Origin: Bradyrhizobium sp. ORS 278
GTDB taxonomy: Bacteria > Pseudomonadota > Alphaproteobacteria > Rhizobiales > Xanthobacteraceae
Direction: 5' to 3'
Assembly: GCF_000026145.1 (NCBI RefSeq)
Contig: NC_009445.1
Location: 4,774,001-4,838,000, forward strand
Length of the DNA: 64,000 nt
Below the pieces are notes generated by a model. The model was given only the letters and a program-made list of their open reading frames with translations, ran no database searches and was not told the origin of the DNA. This document shows, piece by piece, positions 1 through 9,950 of the stretch. Position 1 is the first letter of the stretch. Each line of letters starts with the position of its first letter. The translations under genes and the position numbers were made by a program.

Positions 1-1
1 C

Positions 2-658
2 GGCTTCCAGGCCGCGCATGCCGAGGCTCGCGACGCCGTGCTGAAGCCGTTCGACGCGGAACAATTGGCCGCTGACGCCACCGCGCGCGGCTGGCCGGCG
101 CTCGCCGTGCACAGCCGCGCCGCCGATCGCGCCACCTATCTGCAGCGACCCGACGAGGGCCGCCTGCTCTCGCCGGCGTCGGAAGCACTGCTGTCCGAGC
201 CGCGCGCGCCGGCCGACATCGTACTTGTGGTGGCTGACGGATTGAGCAGCCGCGCAGTGCAGGTCAACGCCCTGCCCGTGCTGGACACGCTGATGCCGCT
301 GCTTGCGGCAACCGGACGGCGACTGTCGCCGATCATCATTGCGTCGCAGGGACGCGTCGCGCTCGCCGATCACGTCGGCGAACTGTTCGGGGCGTCAGCC
401 TCGATCATCCTGATCGGGGAACGGCCGGGATTGAGCGCGGCGGATTCACTCGGCCTTTACCTGACCTGGATGCCGCGCCGCGGCCGCGTCGATAGCGAGC
501 GCAACTGCATCTCCAATGTCCGCCACGGCGGTCTCGCGCCGGACGACGCGGCGAAGCAGAGCGCGGAGCTGATCGCGCGGATGTTCCAGCACCAGGCGGC
601 AGGTGTCAGCCTCGCACGGCTGCCACAACTGCCAGCACTGGAGGATGGCAGCTCCTGA
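2..658 (+). CDS. eutC: Ethanolamine ammonia-lyase small subunit, 5'-truncated by window edge
   Basis: EutC is the light chain of the adenosylcobalamin-dependent ethanolamine ammonia-lyase, which with EutB converts ethanolamine to acetaldehyde and ammonia. The frame is open from base 2 (GFQAAHAEARDAV...) and resembles EutC through the conserved stretches DIVLVVADGLSS, LIGERPGL and GRVDSERNCISNV. A GTG at 38 could be read as a start, but homology-like sequence continues upstream of it, so the real start lies outside the window. It probably follows eutB. The gene is convergent with livF, only about 14 bases away, with no obvious hairpin between them. Confidence 0.9.
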   Translation, partial: GFQAAHAEARDAVLKPFDAEQLAADATARGWPALAVHSRAADRATYLQRPDEGRLLSPASEALLSEPRAPADIVLVVADGLSSRAVQVNALPVLDTLMPLLAATGRRLSPIIIASQGRVALADHVGELFGASASIILIGERPGLSAADSLGLYLTWMPRRGRVDSERNCISNVRHGGLAPDDAAKQSAELIARMFQHQAAGVSLARLPQLPALEDGSS

Positions 659-672
659 TCATGGAAAGACCA

Positions 673-1384
<712 letters not shown>

Positions 1385-1392
<8 letters not shown>

Positions 1393-2140
1393 AGCCTTCA
1401 CTCTGTCCCAGATAGACCCGGCGCACGTCGGGATTGCCGCGGATCTCCTCCGGCTTGCCGTCGGCGAACAGCCGGCCGTGATGCAGCACCAGCACGCGCT
1501 GGCTCAGGCCGAGCACCATCTTCATCTTGTGCTCGACCAGCAGCACCGTGCGCTTCTCGGCCAGCCGCTCGAGCAGCGCGACCATCGCCTTGGTCTCCTC
1601 CGGCCCCATGCCCGCCGTGGGCTCGTCGAGCAGCAGCAACTCCGGCTCAGACACCAGCGCGATCGCGATCTCCAGCGCGCGCTGCTGGCCGTGCGCGAGA
1701 AACTTGGCCTGCTCGCCGCTCTTGCCGATCAACCCGACCGACGCCAGCGCCGCATCCGCGCGCTCACTCAGCTCGACGAGATCGGCACGCTTGCGCCAGA
1801 TGTCGTAGCTCACGCGCATCGCCTGGGCCGCGACCCGGACGTTCTCATGCACCGACAGGTCCGGAAAGATGTTGGTGATCTGGTACGAGCGCGAGATGCC
1901 CTGGTGCACGAAGCGGTGCTGCGGCATGCCGTTGAGCTCACGCCCCTTGAAGCGCAGCGTGCCCATGCTGGGCGACAAGGTGCCGGAAAGGATGTTGAAG
2001 AACGTGCTCTTGCCGGCGCCGTTCGGTCCGATGATCGAGGTCAGTTCGCCCCTGGCGAACGACACCGAGATGTCTTCGAGCGCAGTGAAGCCGCCGAAGC
2101 GGCGGCCGATGCCTTCGGCCTGCAGCAGCGCGGTGCTCAT
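1385..2140 (-). CDS. livG: Branched-chain amino acid-type ABC transporter ATP-binding protein (LivG family)
   Basis: First ATPase of the HAAT-type importer. Walker A GPNGAGKS is near residues 38-45, the LivG-type variant signature LAHGQQR stands in place of LSGGQ, and Walker B is ELLLLDEPTAGM. The protein is 251 aa, typical of LivG. The ATG at 2140 overlaps the livM stop codon by four bases (ATGA), which indicates translational coupling. The frame stays open upstream of this ATG, but the sequence there is only the antisense of livM, so the longer reading is not used. Confidence 0.92.
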
Positions 2141-3138
2141 CGCCGCTCCCGTGCAAACGGCAGCACGTCGAGCAGCGTGCCCCAGATGCCCTTCGGCAGG
2201 AACAGCACGAATACGACGAAGATCGCGCCGACGACGATCTGCCAATGCGGCGTCCACAGCGAGACGACATCCTCCAGGATCAGGAAGGTGGCCGCCCCGA
2301 TGAACGGTCCGAAGAAGCTCCGGGCGCCGCCGAGCAGCACCATCATCACGATCATGCCCGAGGTCTGGTAATGCAGGGAATCGAGCGGCACGATCGACAG
2401 ATGCAGCGCCGACATGCAGCCGCCGACCGCGGAGATCGCACCCGACAGCATGAACACGATCAGCTTGCAGCGCTCGACGTCGTAGCCGCAGGCCCGCGCG
2501 CGCTGCTCGTTCTCGCGGATCGCCTCGATGACCGCGCCGAACGGCGAATTGAGGATACGCGACTGTACCCAGAGCGCCAGCGCCGCGAAGGCCATCAAGA
2601 GGTAGTATTTGTTGACCGGATCGAGGAAGTTGATCGGCAGCCCGAACAGATTGATGCGGTCGACGGTGAAGCCGCGCAGCCCGTTCTCGCCGCCGGTGAG
2701 GGACGAGGCCTGCAATGCGACGTAATAGACCAGCTGCGCGAGCGCGAGCGTGACCATGGAAAAGTAGATGCCGCGGGTGCGTGTCGAGATCGTGCCGATG
2801 AGGGCGGCCAGCGCGGTGCTCGCGGCGATCGCGAGCGGCACCGCGGCGAACCATGGCAGACCCCAGCGGCCTATGGCGATCCCGGTCAGATAGGCGCCGG
2901 CGCCGGAGAAGGCGGCGTGGCCGAACGACAAGAGCCCGGTGTAGCCGAACAGGAGATTGTAGCCCATCACCACGACGCCGTAGATCAGGACGTTGACGGC
3001 CAGCGCCTTCGACGGCAGCAACCAGGGCAGCAGCGCGAGCGCGACGAGCGACACCAGCACGCGGTGATCCGACAGGACCGCAAACAGGCGTTGGCTTTGG
3101 GAGAGCGACGGCGCTTCGCCGGTCGACTGCACCCTCAT
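2137..3138 (-). CDS. livM: Branched-chain amino acid-type ABC transporter permease (LivM family)
   Basis: Inner-membrane permease of 333 aa with many hydrophobic segments and the LivM-type stretches YNLLFGYTGLLSFGHAAFSG and GAARSFFGP (read here as GGARSFFGP). It partners LivH to form the translocation channel. The ATG at 3138 overlaps the livH stop by one base; a GTG one codon upstream is also possible. An N-terminal cytoplasmic tail of about 25 residues precedes the first membrane segment. Confidence 0.92.
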   Translation of the reverse strand: MRVQSTGEAPSLSQSQRLFAVLSDHRVLVSLVALALLPWLLPSKALAVNVLIYGVVVMGYNLLFGYTGLLSFGHAAFSGAGAYLTGIAIGRWGLPWFAAVPLAIAASTALAALIGTISTRTRGIYFSMVTLALAQLVYYVALQASSLTGGENGLRGFTVDRINLFGLPINFLDPVNKYYLLMAFAALALWVQSRILNSPFGAVIEAIRENEQRARACGYDVERCKLIVFMLSGAISAVGGCMSALHLSIVPLDSLHYQTSGMIVMMVLLGGARSFFGPFIGAATFLILEDVVSLWTPHWQIVVGAIFVVFVLFLPKGIWGTLLDVLPFARERR

Positions 3139-4010
3139 CACGCCCTCCCCTTGACGCCGAACAGGCCTTGTGGCCGGACCAGCAGCACGGCCGCCATCAA
3201 GGCGAACATCACAATAGTCGCCATTTCAGGCGCGAAGAGCGCCACCATACTGATGCAGATGCCGACCATCAGCCCGGCGACGACCGCGCCTATGATCGAG
3301 CCGAGGCCGCCGATCACGGTGACGACGAAGGCTTCCGCCAGCACCAGCGTGCCCATTTCAGGATTGACGCTGCGCATCGGCCCGGCCAGCACGCCGCCGA
3401 GCGCGGCGAGCCCGACGCCGAGGCCGAAGATCGCGAGCCACACCTTGCCGATGTCGACGCCGAGCACGCGCATGATCTGAGGATCACGCGCGCCGGCGCG
3501 GACGATCAGGCCGATGCGGGTCTTCTCCAGCATCAGCCAGAGCAGCAGCAGCACGACCCCCACCAGCGCGATCACGAACAGCCGGTATTTCGGAAAGAAG
3601 CCGACGCCGAGATCGACCACGCCGATCAGCTGCGGCGGCGTCGGAAACGGAATGCCGTCGCTGCCGAACACGATGCGCACGCCCTCGACCAGGATGTAGC
3701 TGAGGCCAAAGGTGAGCAGCAGGGGGTCATCGATCGACCGCCCGTACAGGCGACGAACAAGGAGGAACTCGATCAGCATGCCGAAGGCGCCGACCAGCAC
3801 CGGCGCGAGCACCAGCCCCCACCAGAAGCTGCCGGTCAGCGACGCCAGGTACAGCCCGGCATAGGCCCCGATCATGAACAGCGCGCCATGGGCGAAATTG
3901 ACCACGCCGAGCATGCCGAACACGATGGTGAGGCCGAGCGCCGTGATCACCAGCACCGCCGCGAGGGCGATGCCGGAGAACAGCTGCATGATGATCAGCG
4001 AGAGGCCCAT
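3138..4010 (-). CDS. livH: Branched-chain amino acid-type ABC transporter permease (LivH family)
   Basis: Inner-membrane permease of 290 aa, almost entirely hydrophobic, with the LivH hallmarks GLTIVFGMLGVVNFAHGAL near the N-terminus and EAFVVTVIGGLGSIIGA toward the C-terminus. It lies ten bases downstream of the solute-binding protein gene and runs directly into livM, consistent with one transcript for SBP-livH-livM-livG-livF. Confidence 0.92.
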   Translation of the reverse strand: MGLSLIIMQLFSGIALAAVLVITALGLTIVFGMLGVVNFAHGALFMIGAYAGLYLASLTGSFWWGLVLAPVLVGAFGMLIEFLLVRRLYGRSIDDPLLLTFGLSYILVEGVRIVFGSDGIPFPTPPQLIGVVDLGVGFFPKYRLFVIALVGVVLLLLWLMLEKTRIGLIVRAGARDPQIMRVLGVDIGKVWLAIFGLGVGLAALGGVLAGPMRSVNPEMGTLVLAEAFVVTVIGGLGSIIGAVVAGLMVGICISMVALFAPEMATIVMFALMAAVLLVRPQGLFGVKGRA

Positions 4011-4020
4011 GCGGTCGGGG

Positions 4021-5271
4021 TCAGGTCGCGTGGCCGAGTTCGCTGCAGCTGCGCAGCATCTCCTCGGCGCCGGGGTCGCTGGCCACGATCGCGAACAGGT
4101 CGTTCTCGTTGGCCATGGCTGATTTCTTCTTCGATTCCAGCACCAGCACCGATTGCACCGACTGATGGTCGCATTTGCGATAATGCTGCGGACCCTTGGT
4201 CAGGTCGTACTGCAGCCCTTCCAGCGCCGCGACGACCTTGTCGGTCTCGGTGCCGCCAGCCGCCTGCATCGCCTGCAGCAGCGAGCCGACGCCGGAATAG
4301 CCATAGGCGCCATAGTCGGTCGGGATAGCGCCGCCATTGGCCGCGCGGAACGCGGTGTTGAACTCGGCCGCCGTGTTGTTCTGGGTTTCCAGGCCCCAGT
4401 AGTAGTTCGCGCCGCCGACCACGCCCTCGAACACGTCGGGACCGACCGCGAGGCGCTGGTTGTGCAGGATGACCGGCACGACGATCTTCATCTGCTGCTT
4501 GATGCCGAAATCGACGGCCTGCTTGATCGCATTGGCCTGGTCGCGGCCGAAATTGCTGATGCACAGCACGTCCGGACGCAGCGACATCAGCCGCGGCATG
4601 AAGGTGGAGTAGTCGGCGGCGCCGAACGGATGCAGGATCTCGCCGACGCTCTCGGCGCCGATGGCGGCTTGCGCGCGCTTGAAGCCGCGCAGCATCTCAT
4701 GGCCATAGGCATAGTCGGCGACGAGATGCGCGACCTTCATGCCTTTCTTGAGCGTCTGCCGCGCCACTGCCGCCGTGGTCATGTGCGGGTTCAGCGCTTC
4801 GTGGAAGGTATATTTGCTGAAATCCTTCACCTCGTTGATGGTGTCGGACTGGCTGATCGAGACATAGATCACGCCGCGAGCGCGGGTCACCTCGTTGACG
4901 GCGAGCTGCACCGCGCTGGACAGCGCGCCAACGACGGCGTGCACCTTGTCCTTCTCGATCAGCTCCAGCGTCCGCGTCGCCGCCTCGCCGGCATTGAGCT
5001 TGTCGTCGCGCACCAGAAGCTCGACTTTGCGGCCGGCGATGCCGCCCTTGTCGTTGACCAGCTTGACGGCGAGCTCGGCGCATTTGACCTGATCGCGGGC
5101 CTCGGCCGCGAACGGGCCGGTCAGCGGCGTCGGGAAACCGATGCGGATGCTGTCGTCGGCGGCGCGGCCGAGCCGCGGCATCGCCAACGCGGCGGCGCCC
5201 GCCGACATGGCCATCAATGCCTTGCGGCGGGATAGTCCGGCAGGTCGCAGCTTGGTCTCGAAGCCTGGCAT
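4021..5271 (-). CDS. ABC transporter substrate-binding protein (type 1 periplasmic fold), Tat-exported
   Basis: Periplasmic receptor of the HAAT importer, 416 aa. The N-terminus carries a twin-arginine signal (LSRRKALMAMSAGAAALAMP) ending near a GRAA cleavage region, followed by the family start DSIRIGFPTPLTGPFAAEA. The ATG at 5271 is preceded by a good GGAGG ribosome binding site; an in-frame ATG five codons upstream is less well placed. The gene lies 25 bases after the molybdenum hydroxylase large subunit, so transport and oxidation are probably co-transcribed. The ligand cannot be read from sequence; the family binds amino acids, urea, amides and aromatic acids. Confidence 0.9.
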   Translation of the reverse strand: MPGFETKLRPAGLSRRKALMAMSAGAAALAMPRLGRAADDSIRIGFPTPLTGPFAAEARDQVKCAELAVKLVNDKGGIAGRKVELLVRDDKLNAGEAATRTLELIEKDKVHAVVGALSSAVQLAVNEVTRARGVIYVSISQSDTINEVKDFSKYTFHEALNPHMTTAAVARQTLKKGMKVAHLVADYAYGHEMLRGFKRAQAAIGAESVGEILHPFGAADYSTFMPRLMSLRPDVLCISNFGRDQANAIKQAVDFGIKQQMKIVVPVILHNQRLAVGPDVFEGVVGGANYYWGLETQNNTAAEFNTAFRAANGGAIPTDYGAYGYSGVGSLLQAMQAAGGTETDKVVAALEGLQYDLTKGPQHYRKCDHQSVQSVLVLESKKKSAMANENDLFAIVASDPGAEEMLRSCSELGHAT

Positions 5272-5296
5272 GATGTCCTCCCTCATCTTGTTTTGT

Positions 5297-7672
5297 TTAG
5301 TATTGATTGAGCGACTTGAGCACGCGCGCAGGCGTGATCGGAATGGCATTGATGGATGCGCCGAACGGCGTCAGCGCGTCATTCACCGCATTGAGCACGC
5401 AGGCCGATGCCGCCGCCGTGCCGGCCTCGCCGCATCCTTTCGCGCCCAGAATGGTGTCCGCCGTCGGCGTCTCGACGTGGTCGATGACGATATCCGGCAT
5501 CTCCATCGCCATCGGCACGAGATAATCAGCCAACGAGCCGTTCAGCAATTGGCCGGTCTCACTATAACGGCATTCCTCGAACAGCGCCGCACCCAATCCC
5601 TGCACGACGCCGCCCCGCAGCTGCTCGTCGACCAGCATCGGATTGATGATGCGGCCGCAATCCTCGACGACGTAGTGCTTCAACAGCTTGATCAAGCCGG
5701 TGTCTGTGTCGACCTCGAGATAGCAGCCCTGCACGCCATTCGTGAACGCGAAGGGATAGCCCTGCGGCGCGAAGTGATGGCTGACGGTCAGCTGCGCCTG
5801 CGTACCCGGCGGCAGCGTGTCCGAGCGGAAATAGGCGATGCGCGCGATTTCGGCGACCGGGATGCGCGGCTGCCGGGTCGCCTTGCCCACGACTTGCCCA
5901 TCGACGATGTCGAGTGCGGCCGGCCGCTCCTGCAGGATCAGAGCGGCGATCTCCACGATATTGGCCTTGAGCTGCCGCGCGGCCTGCAGCGCGGTCTCGC
6001 CGCCGATGCCGGCGCCGCGACAGGCCCAGGTCGCACCGCCATGCGGCGTGACTTCGGTATCGCCGGTGATGATCTTCACGTGCTCCTGGGCGAGACCGAG
6101 CTGATCGGCGACGATCTGGCCGATGATCGCCTCGGTGCCCTGCCCCTGCTCGGTGACCGAGATGGCGCAGCGCACCTCGCCGGACGGCGTGAGGCTGAGC
6201 GTCGCGCCGTCCTGCGAGGAGATACGGGCGCCGCCGACGCCATAGAAGGCCGGACTCGGATTGGTGATTTCGACGAAGGTCGCGATACCGATGCCGCGGT
6301 GGACACCGCGCCGGCGCAGCTCCGCCTGCTCGGCGCGCAATCCGTCGTAGCTCATGATCTCGCGCAAGCGCCGCAGGCAAGCCTCGTGCGAGAGCGCTTC
6401 GAACTTGTAGCCGGTCGGGGACGCCGTTGGATAGGCATCGTCGGCGATCACGTTCCTGGCGCGCATCGCGAGGGGATCGGCGCCGATGCGTTCCGCGGCA
6501 AGATCCACCATGCGCTCGGTGACGGCGCAGGCGATGGGATGGCCGACGGCGCGATATTGACTGGTCTGCACCTTGTTCTGAAACACGACCTCCAGCACCG
6601 CCCGATACGACTTGAAATCATAGGGCGCGCCGATCAGGCGGATCACCTGGTTGCCCTCGACCACGCTGGTGCGCGGATAGGTCGAGAAGGCGCCGACCGC
6701 GGTGGCGTCATGGATGTCCATGGCGAGGATCTTGCCGTCGGCGTCGACCGCCATGCGCGCCCGCACGTGGTGATCGCGGGCATGGATGTCGGAGACGAAC
6801 GACTCGATCCGGTCGGCGACATACTTCACCGGACGCCCGAGCAGGATCGACAGCCCGACCACCGCCATGTCCTCGTGATAGACGTGCAGCTTCATCCCGA
6901 ACGAGCCGCCGATGTCGGGCGCGATCACGCGCACGCGCGCTTCAGGGATGCCGTAGTGGCGTGAATACAGATCCTGGAACTGATACGGCGTCTGCGTCGC
7001 GTGGTGCACCGTCAGCATGCCGGTGTCGGACTCGTAGTCGGCGACGACGGCGCGTGGCTCCAGCGTGACAGGCGTGTGCCGGCCAAAGCTGAACTCCTGC
7101 TCGACGACGTGAGCCGCGGACGCAAAGGCCTCGTCGACACCGCCGCTATCGAGCTGGGCGCGGAAGCAGATGTTGGACGATGCGGCCGGGTTGACCGTGG
7201 GAGCGTCGGGTGCGCGCGCGGCGTCGAGATCGACCACCGCCGGCAGCTCCTCGTAGTCGACCGCGATCAGCTCCAGCGCGTCCTCCGCGACCGCCCTGCT
7301 CTCGGCGACCACAGCGACCACGGCTTGGCCGGCCCATACAACGCGATCGAGCGGCAATGGCAGCTGCGGCTCCGAGACCATCCCCTTGAAATGATCGAGC
7401 GTTCCTGTCCAGGGCGTGCAGATCCTGGCCAGGTCTGCGCCGGTCGCGACCAGATGCACTCCGGCCAGCGCGCGCGCAGCTTCGATGTCGATGCTGAGAA
7501 TGCGCGCATGCGCATGTGGGCTGCGCAAAAAGGCCGCATGAAGCATGCGCGGCAGGCGGAGATCGGTGACGTAGCGCCCGCGCCCCGCCAGCAGCCGCTT
7601 GGCATTCGGGCGTGGGACAGAGCGGCCGATATAGGAATTGGGACGATCCAGCGATGTCAGCGGCGCGGTCAT
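5297..7672 (-). CDS. Molybdenum-cofactor hydroxylase large subunit (CoxL/XdhB superfamily)
   Basis: Catalytic molybdopterin-binding subunit of 791 aa belonging to the xanthine oxidase/aldehyde oxidoreductase/CO dehydrogenase superfamily. It starts SYIGRSVPRPNAKRLLAGRG, has the Moco-binding GGSFGMK and the C-terminal GCGEAGTAAA segment containing the expected catalytic glutamate. The active-site loop reads QYRAVGHP, not the AYXCSFR loop of true (form I) CO dehydrogenase and not the usual AYRGAGR of form II, so the substrate is probably an aldehyde or N-heterocycle, not CO. The start overlaps the small-subunit stop by four bases. Confidence 0.9.
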   Translation of the reverse strand: MTAPLTSLDRPNSYIGRSVPRPNAKRLLAGRGRYVTDLRLPRMLHAAFLRSPHAHARILSIDIEAARALAGVHLVATGADLARICTPWTGTLDHFKGMVSEPQLPLPLDRVVWAGQAVVAVVAESRAVAEDALELIAVDYEELPAVVDLDAARAPDAPTVNPAASSNICFRAQLDSGGVDEAFASAAHVVEQEFSFGRHTPVTLEPRAVVADYESDTGMLTVHHATQTPYQFQDLYSRHYGIPEARVRVIAPDIGGSFGMKLHVYHEDMAVVGLSILLGRPVKYVADRIESFVSDIHARDHHVRARMAVDADGKILAMDIHDATAVGAFSTYPRTSVVEGNQVIRLIGAPYDFKSYRAVLEVVFQNKVQTSQYRAVGHPIACAVTERMVDLAAERIGADPLAMRARNVIADDAYPTASPTGYKFEALSHEACLRRLREIMSYDGLRAEQAELRRRGVHRGIGIATFVEITNPSPAFYGVGGARISSQDGATLSLTPSGEVRCAISVTEQGQGTEAIIGQIVADQLGLAQEHVKIITGDTEVTPHGGATWACRGAGIGGETALQAARQLKANIVEIAALILQERPAALDIVDGQVVGKATRQPRIPVAEIARIAYFRSDTLPPGTQAQLTVSHHFAPQGYPFAFTNGVQGCYLEVDTDTGLIKLLKHYVVEDCGRIINPMLVDEQLRGGVVQGLGAALFEECRYSETGQLLNGSLADYLVPMAMEMPDIVIDHVETPTADTILGAKGCGEAGTAAASACVLNAVNDALTPFGASINAIPITPARVLKSLNQY

Positions 7673-8199
7673 CGCGACGGCCCCTCGGCGGCCTTTGCCG
7701 CACGCGCCTCGGCAACGGCGGCAATGGAATCGACGATCGCCTCGTATCCGGTGCAGCGGCAGAAATTGCCGGACAGCGCATCCCGGATCGCCTCGCGGCT
7801 GGGCCGCGCCATCTGCGACAACAGCTCGTGCGCCGTCATCAGCATGCCCGGCGTGCAGAAGCCGCATTGCAGGGCATTGCGGCGATGAAACTCCGCTTGC
7901 AGATCGGCGATCACGCCACGCTCCGAGAGGCCTTCGATCGTATCGATCCGCGCACCCTCGGCCTGCACCGCAAACATCAGGCACGCGTGAACCGCATGGC
8001 CGTCGAACTGAACCAGGCACGCGCCGCAGGCGCCCATCTCGCAGCCGGCATGGGTGCCGGTCAGCTCGAGCGGACCGCGCAGGCAGTCCACCAGCGTATC
8101 GCGCGGCGCGACGTCGCACGCCACCTTGCGACCATTCACGACCATGCGGACGCGGATCGCGTCATCGGCGTCGTCGCGTTCGAGCATTGTGCCCGTCAT
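7669..8199 (-). CDS. Molybdenum hydroxylase small [2Fe-2S] subunit (CoxS family)
   Basis: Electron-transfer subunit of 176 aa with two iron-sulfur clusters. The plant-type ferredoxin motif is HAGCEMGACGACLV plus a distal cysteine (HAC), and the second cluster uses QCGFCTPG and FCRCTGY. It passes electrons from Moco in the large subunit to FAD in the medium subunit. The ATG overlaps the stop of the FAD subunit by four bases and its own stop overlaps the large-subunit start by four bases, so all three subunits are translationally coupled. Confidence 0.93.
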   Translation of the reverse strand: MTGTMLERDDADDAIRVRMVVNGRKVACDVAPRDTLVDCLRGPLELTGTHAGCEMGACGACLVQFDGHAVHACLMFAVQAEGARIDTIEGLSERGVIADLQAEFHRRNALQCGFCTPGMLMTAHELLSQMARPSREAIRDALSGNFCRCTGYEAIVDSIAAVAEARAAKAAEGPSR

Positions 8200-9056
8200 G
8201 CCGCCTCCCCGAGACGCCCGAGAAGCCTGCCGAGCAGCACGCGCGCCAGATGCATGCGCATCGCCGCGGGAACATCGTCGCTGTCTGCCGGCGTGAGATC
8301 ATGGCTCAGCGCATCTTGGGCCACAGCAATCCGCTGGGCATCAAGCCGCGAGCCGATGAGCGCCGCCTCCGCGGACATCGCCCGCGTCGGCAGATTGCCA
8401 ACCGAGAACAGCGCGATGCGGATGTCGGCGATCCGATGCTGATCGAAGGTCGCGATCGTGCCGCAGCCGACCAGCGCATAGTCGCCGCGGCGCCGCGCCA
8501 GCTCGTCGAACGCGATGCGCTGGTTGCTGCGAAACAGCGGCACATGGATCGCGACGAGAAGCTCGCCCGGCGCGAGCGCCGTCTCGAACAGATCGATGAA
8601 GAACTCGTCCACCTGGACGCGCCGGCGGCCGGACGGGCCGGCGATCTCGATCTCGGCGCCGAGCGCCAGCACCATCGCAGGGAACTCGGAGGCCGGATCG
8701 GCCAGCGCAACGCTGCCGCCGAGCGTGCCGCGGTTGCGAATGGCGGGATGCGCGACGAACGGCGCGGCTGCGCGCAGCAACGGCGCGAACTCCGCGATGA
8801 GCGGCTCTGTCAGCATCTCGCAATGCCGCGTCAGCGCGCCGATGCGCAGCCGATCGCCCTCGCGTCGAATGCCCCGCAGCTCCTCGATGTGATTGATATC
8901 GATCAGCACTCGCGGCGACTGCAGACGCAGCGCCAGCGCCGGAACCAGGCTCTGGCCGCCGGCAATGAATCGCGCATCTTCGCCGGCGCGCGCATGCGCC
9001 GCCAGCGCGTCGTCGATTGTCGTTGCACGAAAATAGCTGAAAGCCCTCGCTTTCAT
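8196..9056 (-). CDS. Molybdenum hydroxylase FAD-binding medium subunit (CoxM family)
   Basis: FAD subunit of 286 aa. It contains the FAD-binding loops FIAGGQSLVPALALRL and TLGGSVALADPASEFPA and the family C-terminal domain (CO_deh_flav_C). The gene order M-S-L is the classical cox/cut arrangement. It is the first gene of the minus-strand operon; the palindromic candidate operator for the neighbouring TetR regulator lies about 45-65 bases upstream of its ATG. Confidence 0.92.
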   Translation of the reverse strand: MKARAFSYFRATTIDDALAAHARAGEDARFIAGGQSLVPALALRLQSPRVLIDINHIEELRGIRREGDRLRIGALTRHCEMLTEPLIAEFAPLLRAAAPFVAHPAIRNRGTLGGSVALADPASEFPAMVLALGAEIEIAGPSGRRRVQVDEFFIDLFETALAPGELLVAIHVPLFRSNQRIAFDELARRRGDYALVGCGTIATFDQHRIADIRIALFSVGNLPTRAMSAEAALIGSRLDAQRIAVAQDALSHDLTPADSDDVPAAMRMHLARVLLGRLLGRLGEAA

Positions 9057-9098
9057 CCGTTTCCTCGCTCGCCAGGCTCATCAGCCCGGACACCCAGA

Positions 9099-9120
9099 TT
9101 TGTGACCATCTGGTCTCAAA
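9099..9120. promoter_or_regulatory. Candidate TetR operator, 10-2-10 inverted repeat
   Basis: TTTGTGACCA, a 2-base spacer, then TGGTCTCAAA: the arms are complementary except at one position. It lies in the spacer between the divergent Mo-hydroxylase operon and the TetR gene. The right arm TGGTCTCAAA recurs exactly at 9166-9175, giving a further half-site closer to the tetR start. Confidence 0.55.
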
Positions 9121-9221
9121 ACAGTCGCACGCCGCGGCGGCCGCGGTCAACTGGAAACGAACGATTGGTCTCAAATCTGCTATCGGCTATCAGAAAGCCT
9201 CTGCGACAATCGGTCGAGACC

Positions 9222-9950
9222 ATGGTCAGCGCCCCGAAGACAACCAGCATCAAGGCAGGCCGCGCCCGCAAGGCAGGTGCCCGCGGCGCGCCGCAAGCGA
9301 AGCGCCGCAACATGCGCGCGGCCGACCGCGAGCGGCTGATCGTCGAGGAGGCGATCCGCTTCTTCGCCGAGCGCGGCTTCGAGGGCCAGACGCGCGAGCT
9401 CGCCAAACGCATGGGCATCGCGCATTCGGTGATTTACCGCCACTTCCCGAGCAAGGAAGCGCTGATCGAGCGTGTCTACCAGGAGGTTTATCTCAGCCGC
9501 TGGTCGCAGGATTGGAGCCCGCTGATCCGCGACCGCAGCAAGCCGCTGCAGGTGCGACTGACGAGCTTCTATCTCGACTACGTGGCCCGCGTGTTCGAGT
9601 ATAATTGGGTCCGCATCTTCGTATTCTCCGGATTGAAGTCGTTCGGAATCGCTGGACGCTATCTCGATCTGGTCAGGCGAGAGATCATTGAGCCGGCGGC
9701 GATCGAGTTGCGTCACGAGCTCGCGTTGCCGGACATTCAGACCTCCCCCCTCAGCGGCCGCGAGACCGAGATGTTTTGGGGGCTGCATGGCCGCATCTTC
9801 TATCTCGCGATCCGCAAGTTCATCTACGAGACTCCCGTTCCCATCGATCTCGATCAGACCGTTCGCGACGCGATACAGCTGTTCCTCGATGGGGCGCAAT
9901 TGGCGCTTCCGAAACTTCTTCAGAACGGCAAGGCCGGCAGCTCATCGTGA
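9222..9950 (+). CDS. TetR/AcrR family transcriptional regulator
   Basis: DNA-binding repressor of 242 aa. A basic N-terminal tail of about 27 residues precedes the TetR helix-turn-helix (RLIVEEAIRFFAERGFEGQT, then IAHSVIYRHFPSKEALIERV). The C-terminal half is a ligand-binding/dimer domain without an obvious subfamily. It is divergent from the molybdenum hydroxylase/ABC importer operon, so it probably controls that operon and itself, with the imported compound or its oxidation product as effector. The frame is open further upstream, but the family alignment begins at this ATG. Confidence 0.9.
   Translation: MVSAPKTTSIKAGRARKAGARGAPQAKRRNMRAADRERLIVEEAIRFFAERGFEGQTRELAKRMGIAHSVIYRHFPSKEALIERVYQEVYLSRWSQDWSPLIRDRSKPLQVRLTSFYLDYVARVFEYNWVRIFVFSGLKSFGIAGRYLDLVRREIIEPAAIELRHELALPDIQTSPLSGRETEMFWGLHGRIFYLAIRKFIYETPVPIDLDQTVRDAIQLFLDGAQLALPKLLQNGKAGSSS

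Noticed and set aside
5288..5302. GTTTAG sequence near the liv binding-protein start, similar to the importer/dha operator core
   Set aside because: It has only one arm and no inverted partner, lies between two genes of the same operon, and overlaps a stop codon. Chance match.
5297..7672. Annotation of the Mo-hydroxylase as carbon monoxide dehydrogenase
   Set aside because: The active-site loop lacks AYXCSFR; the CoxMSL-like order is shared by many other Mo hydroxylases.
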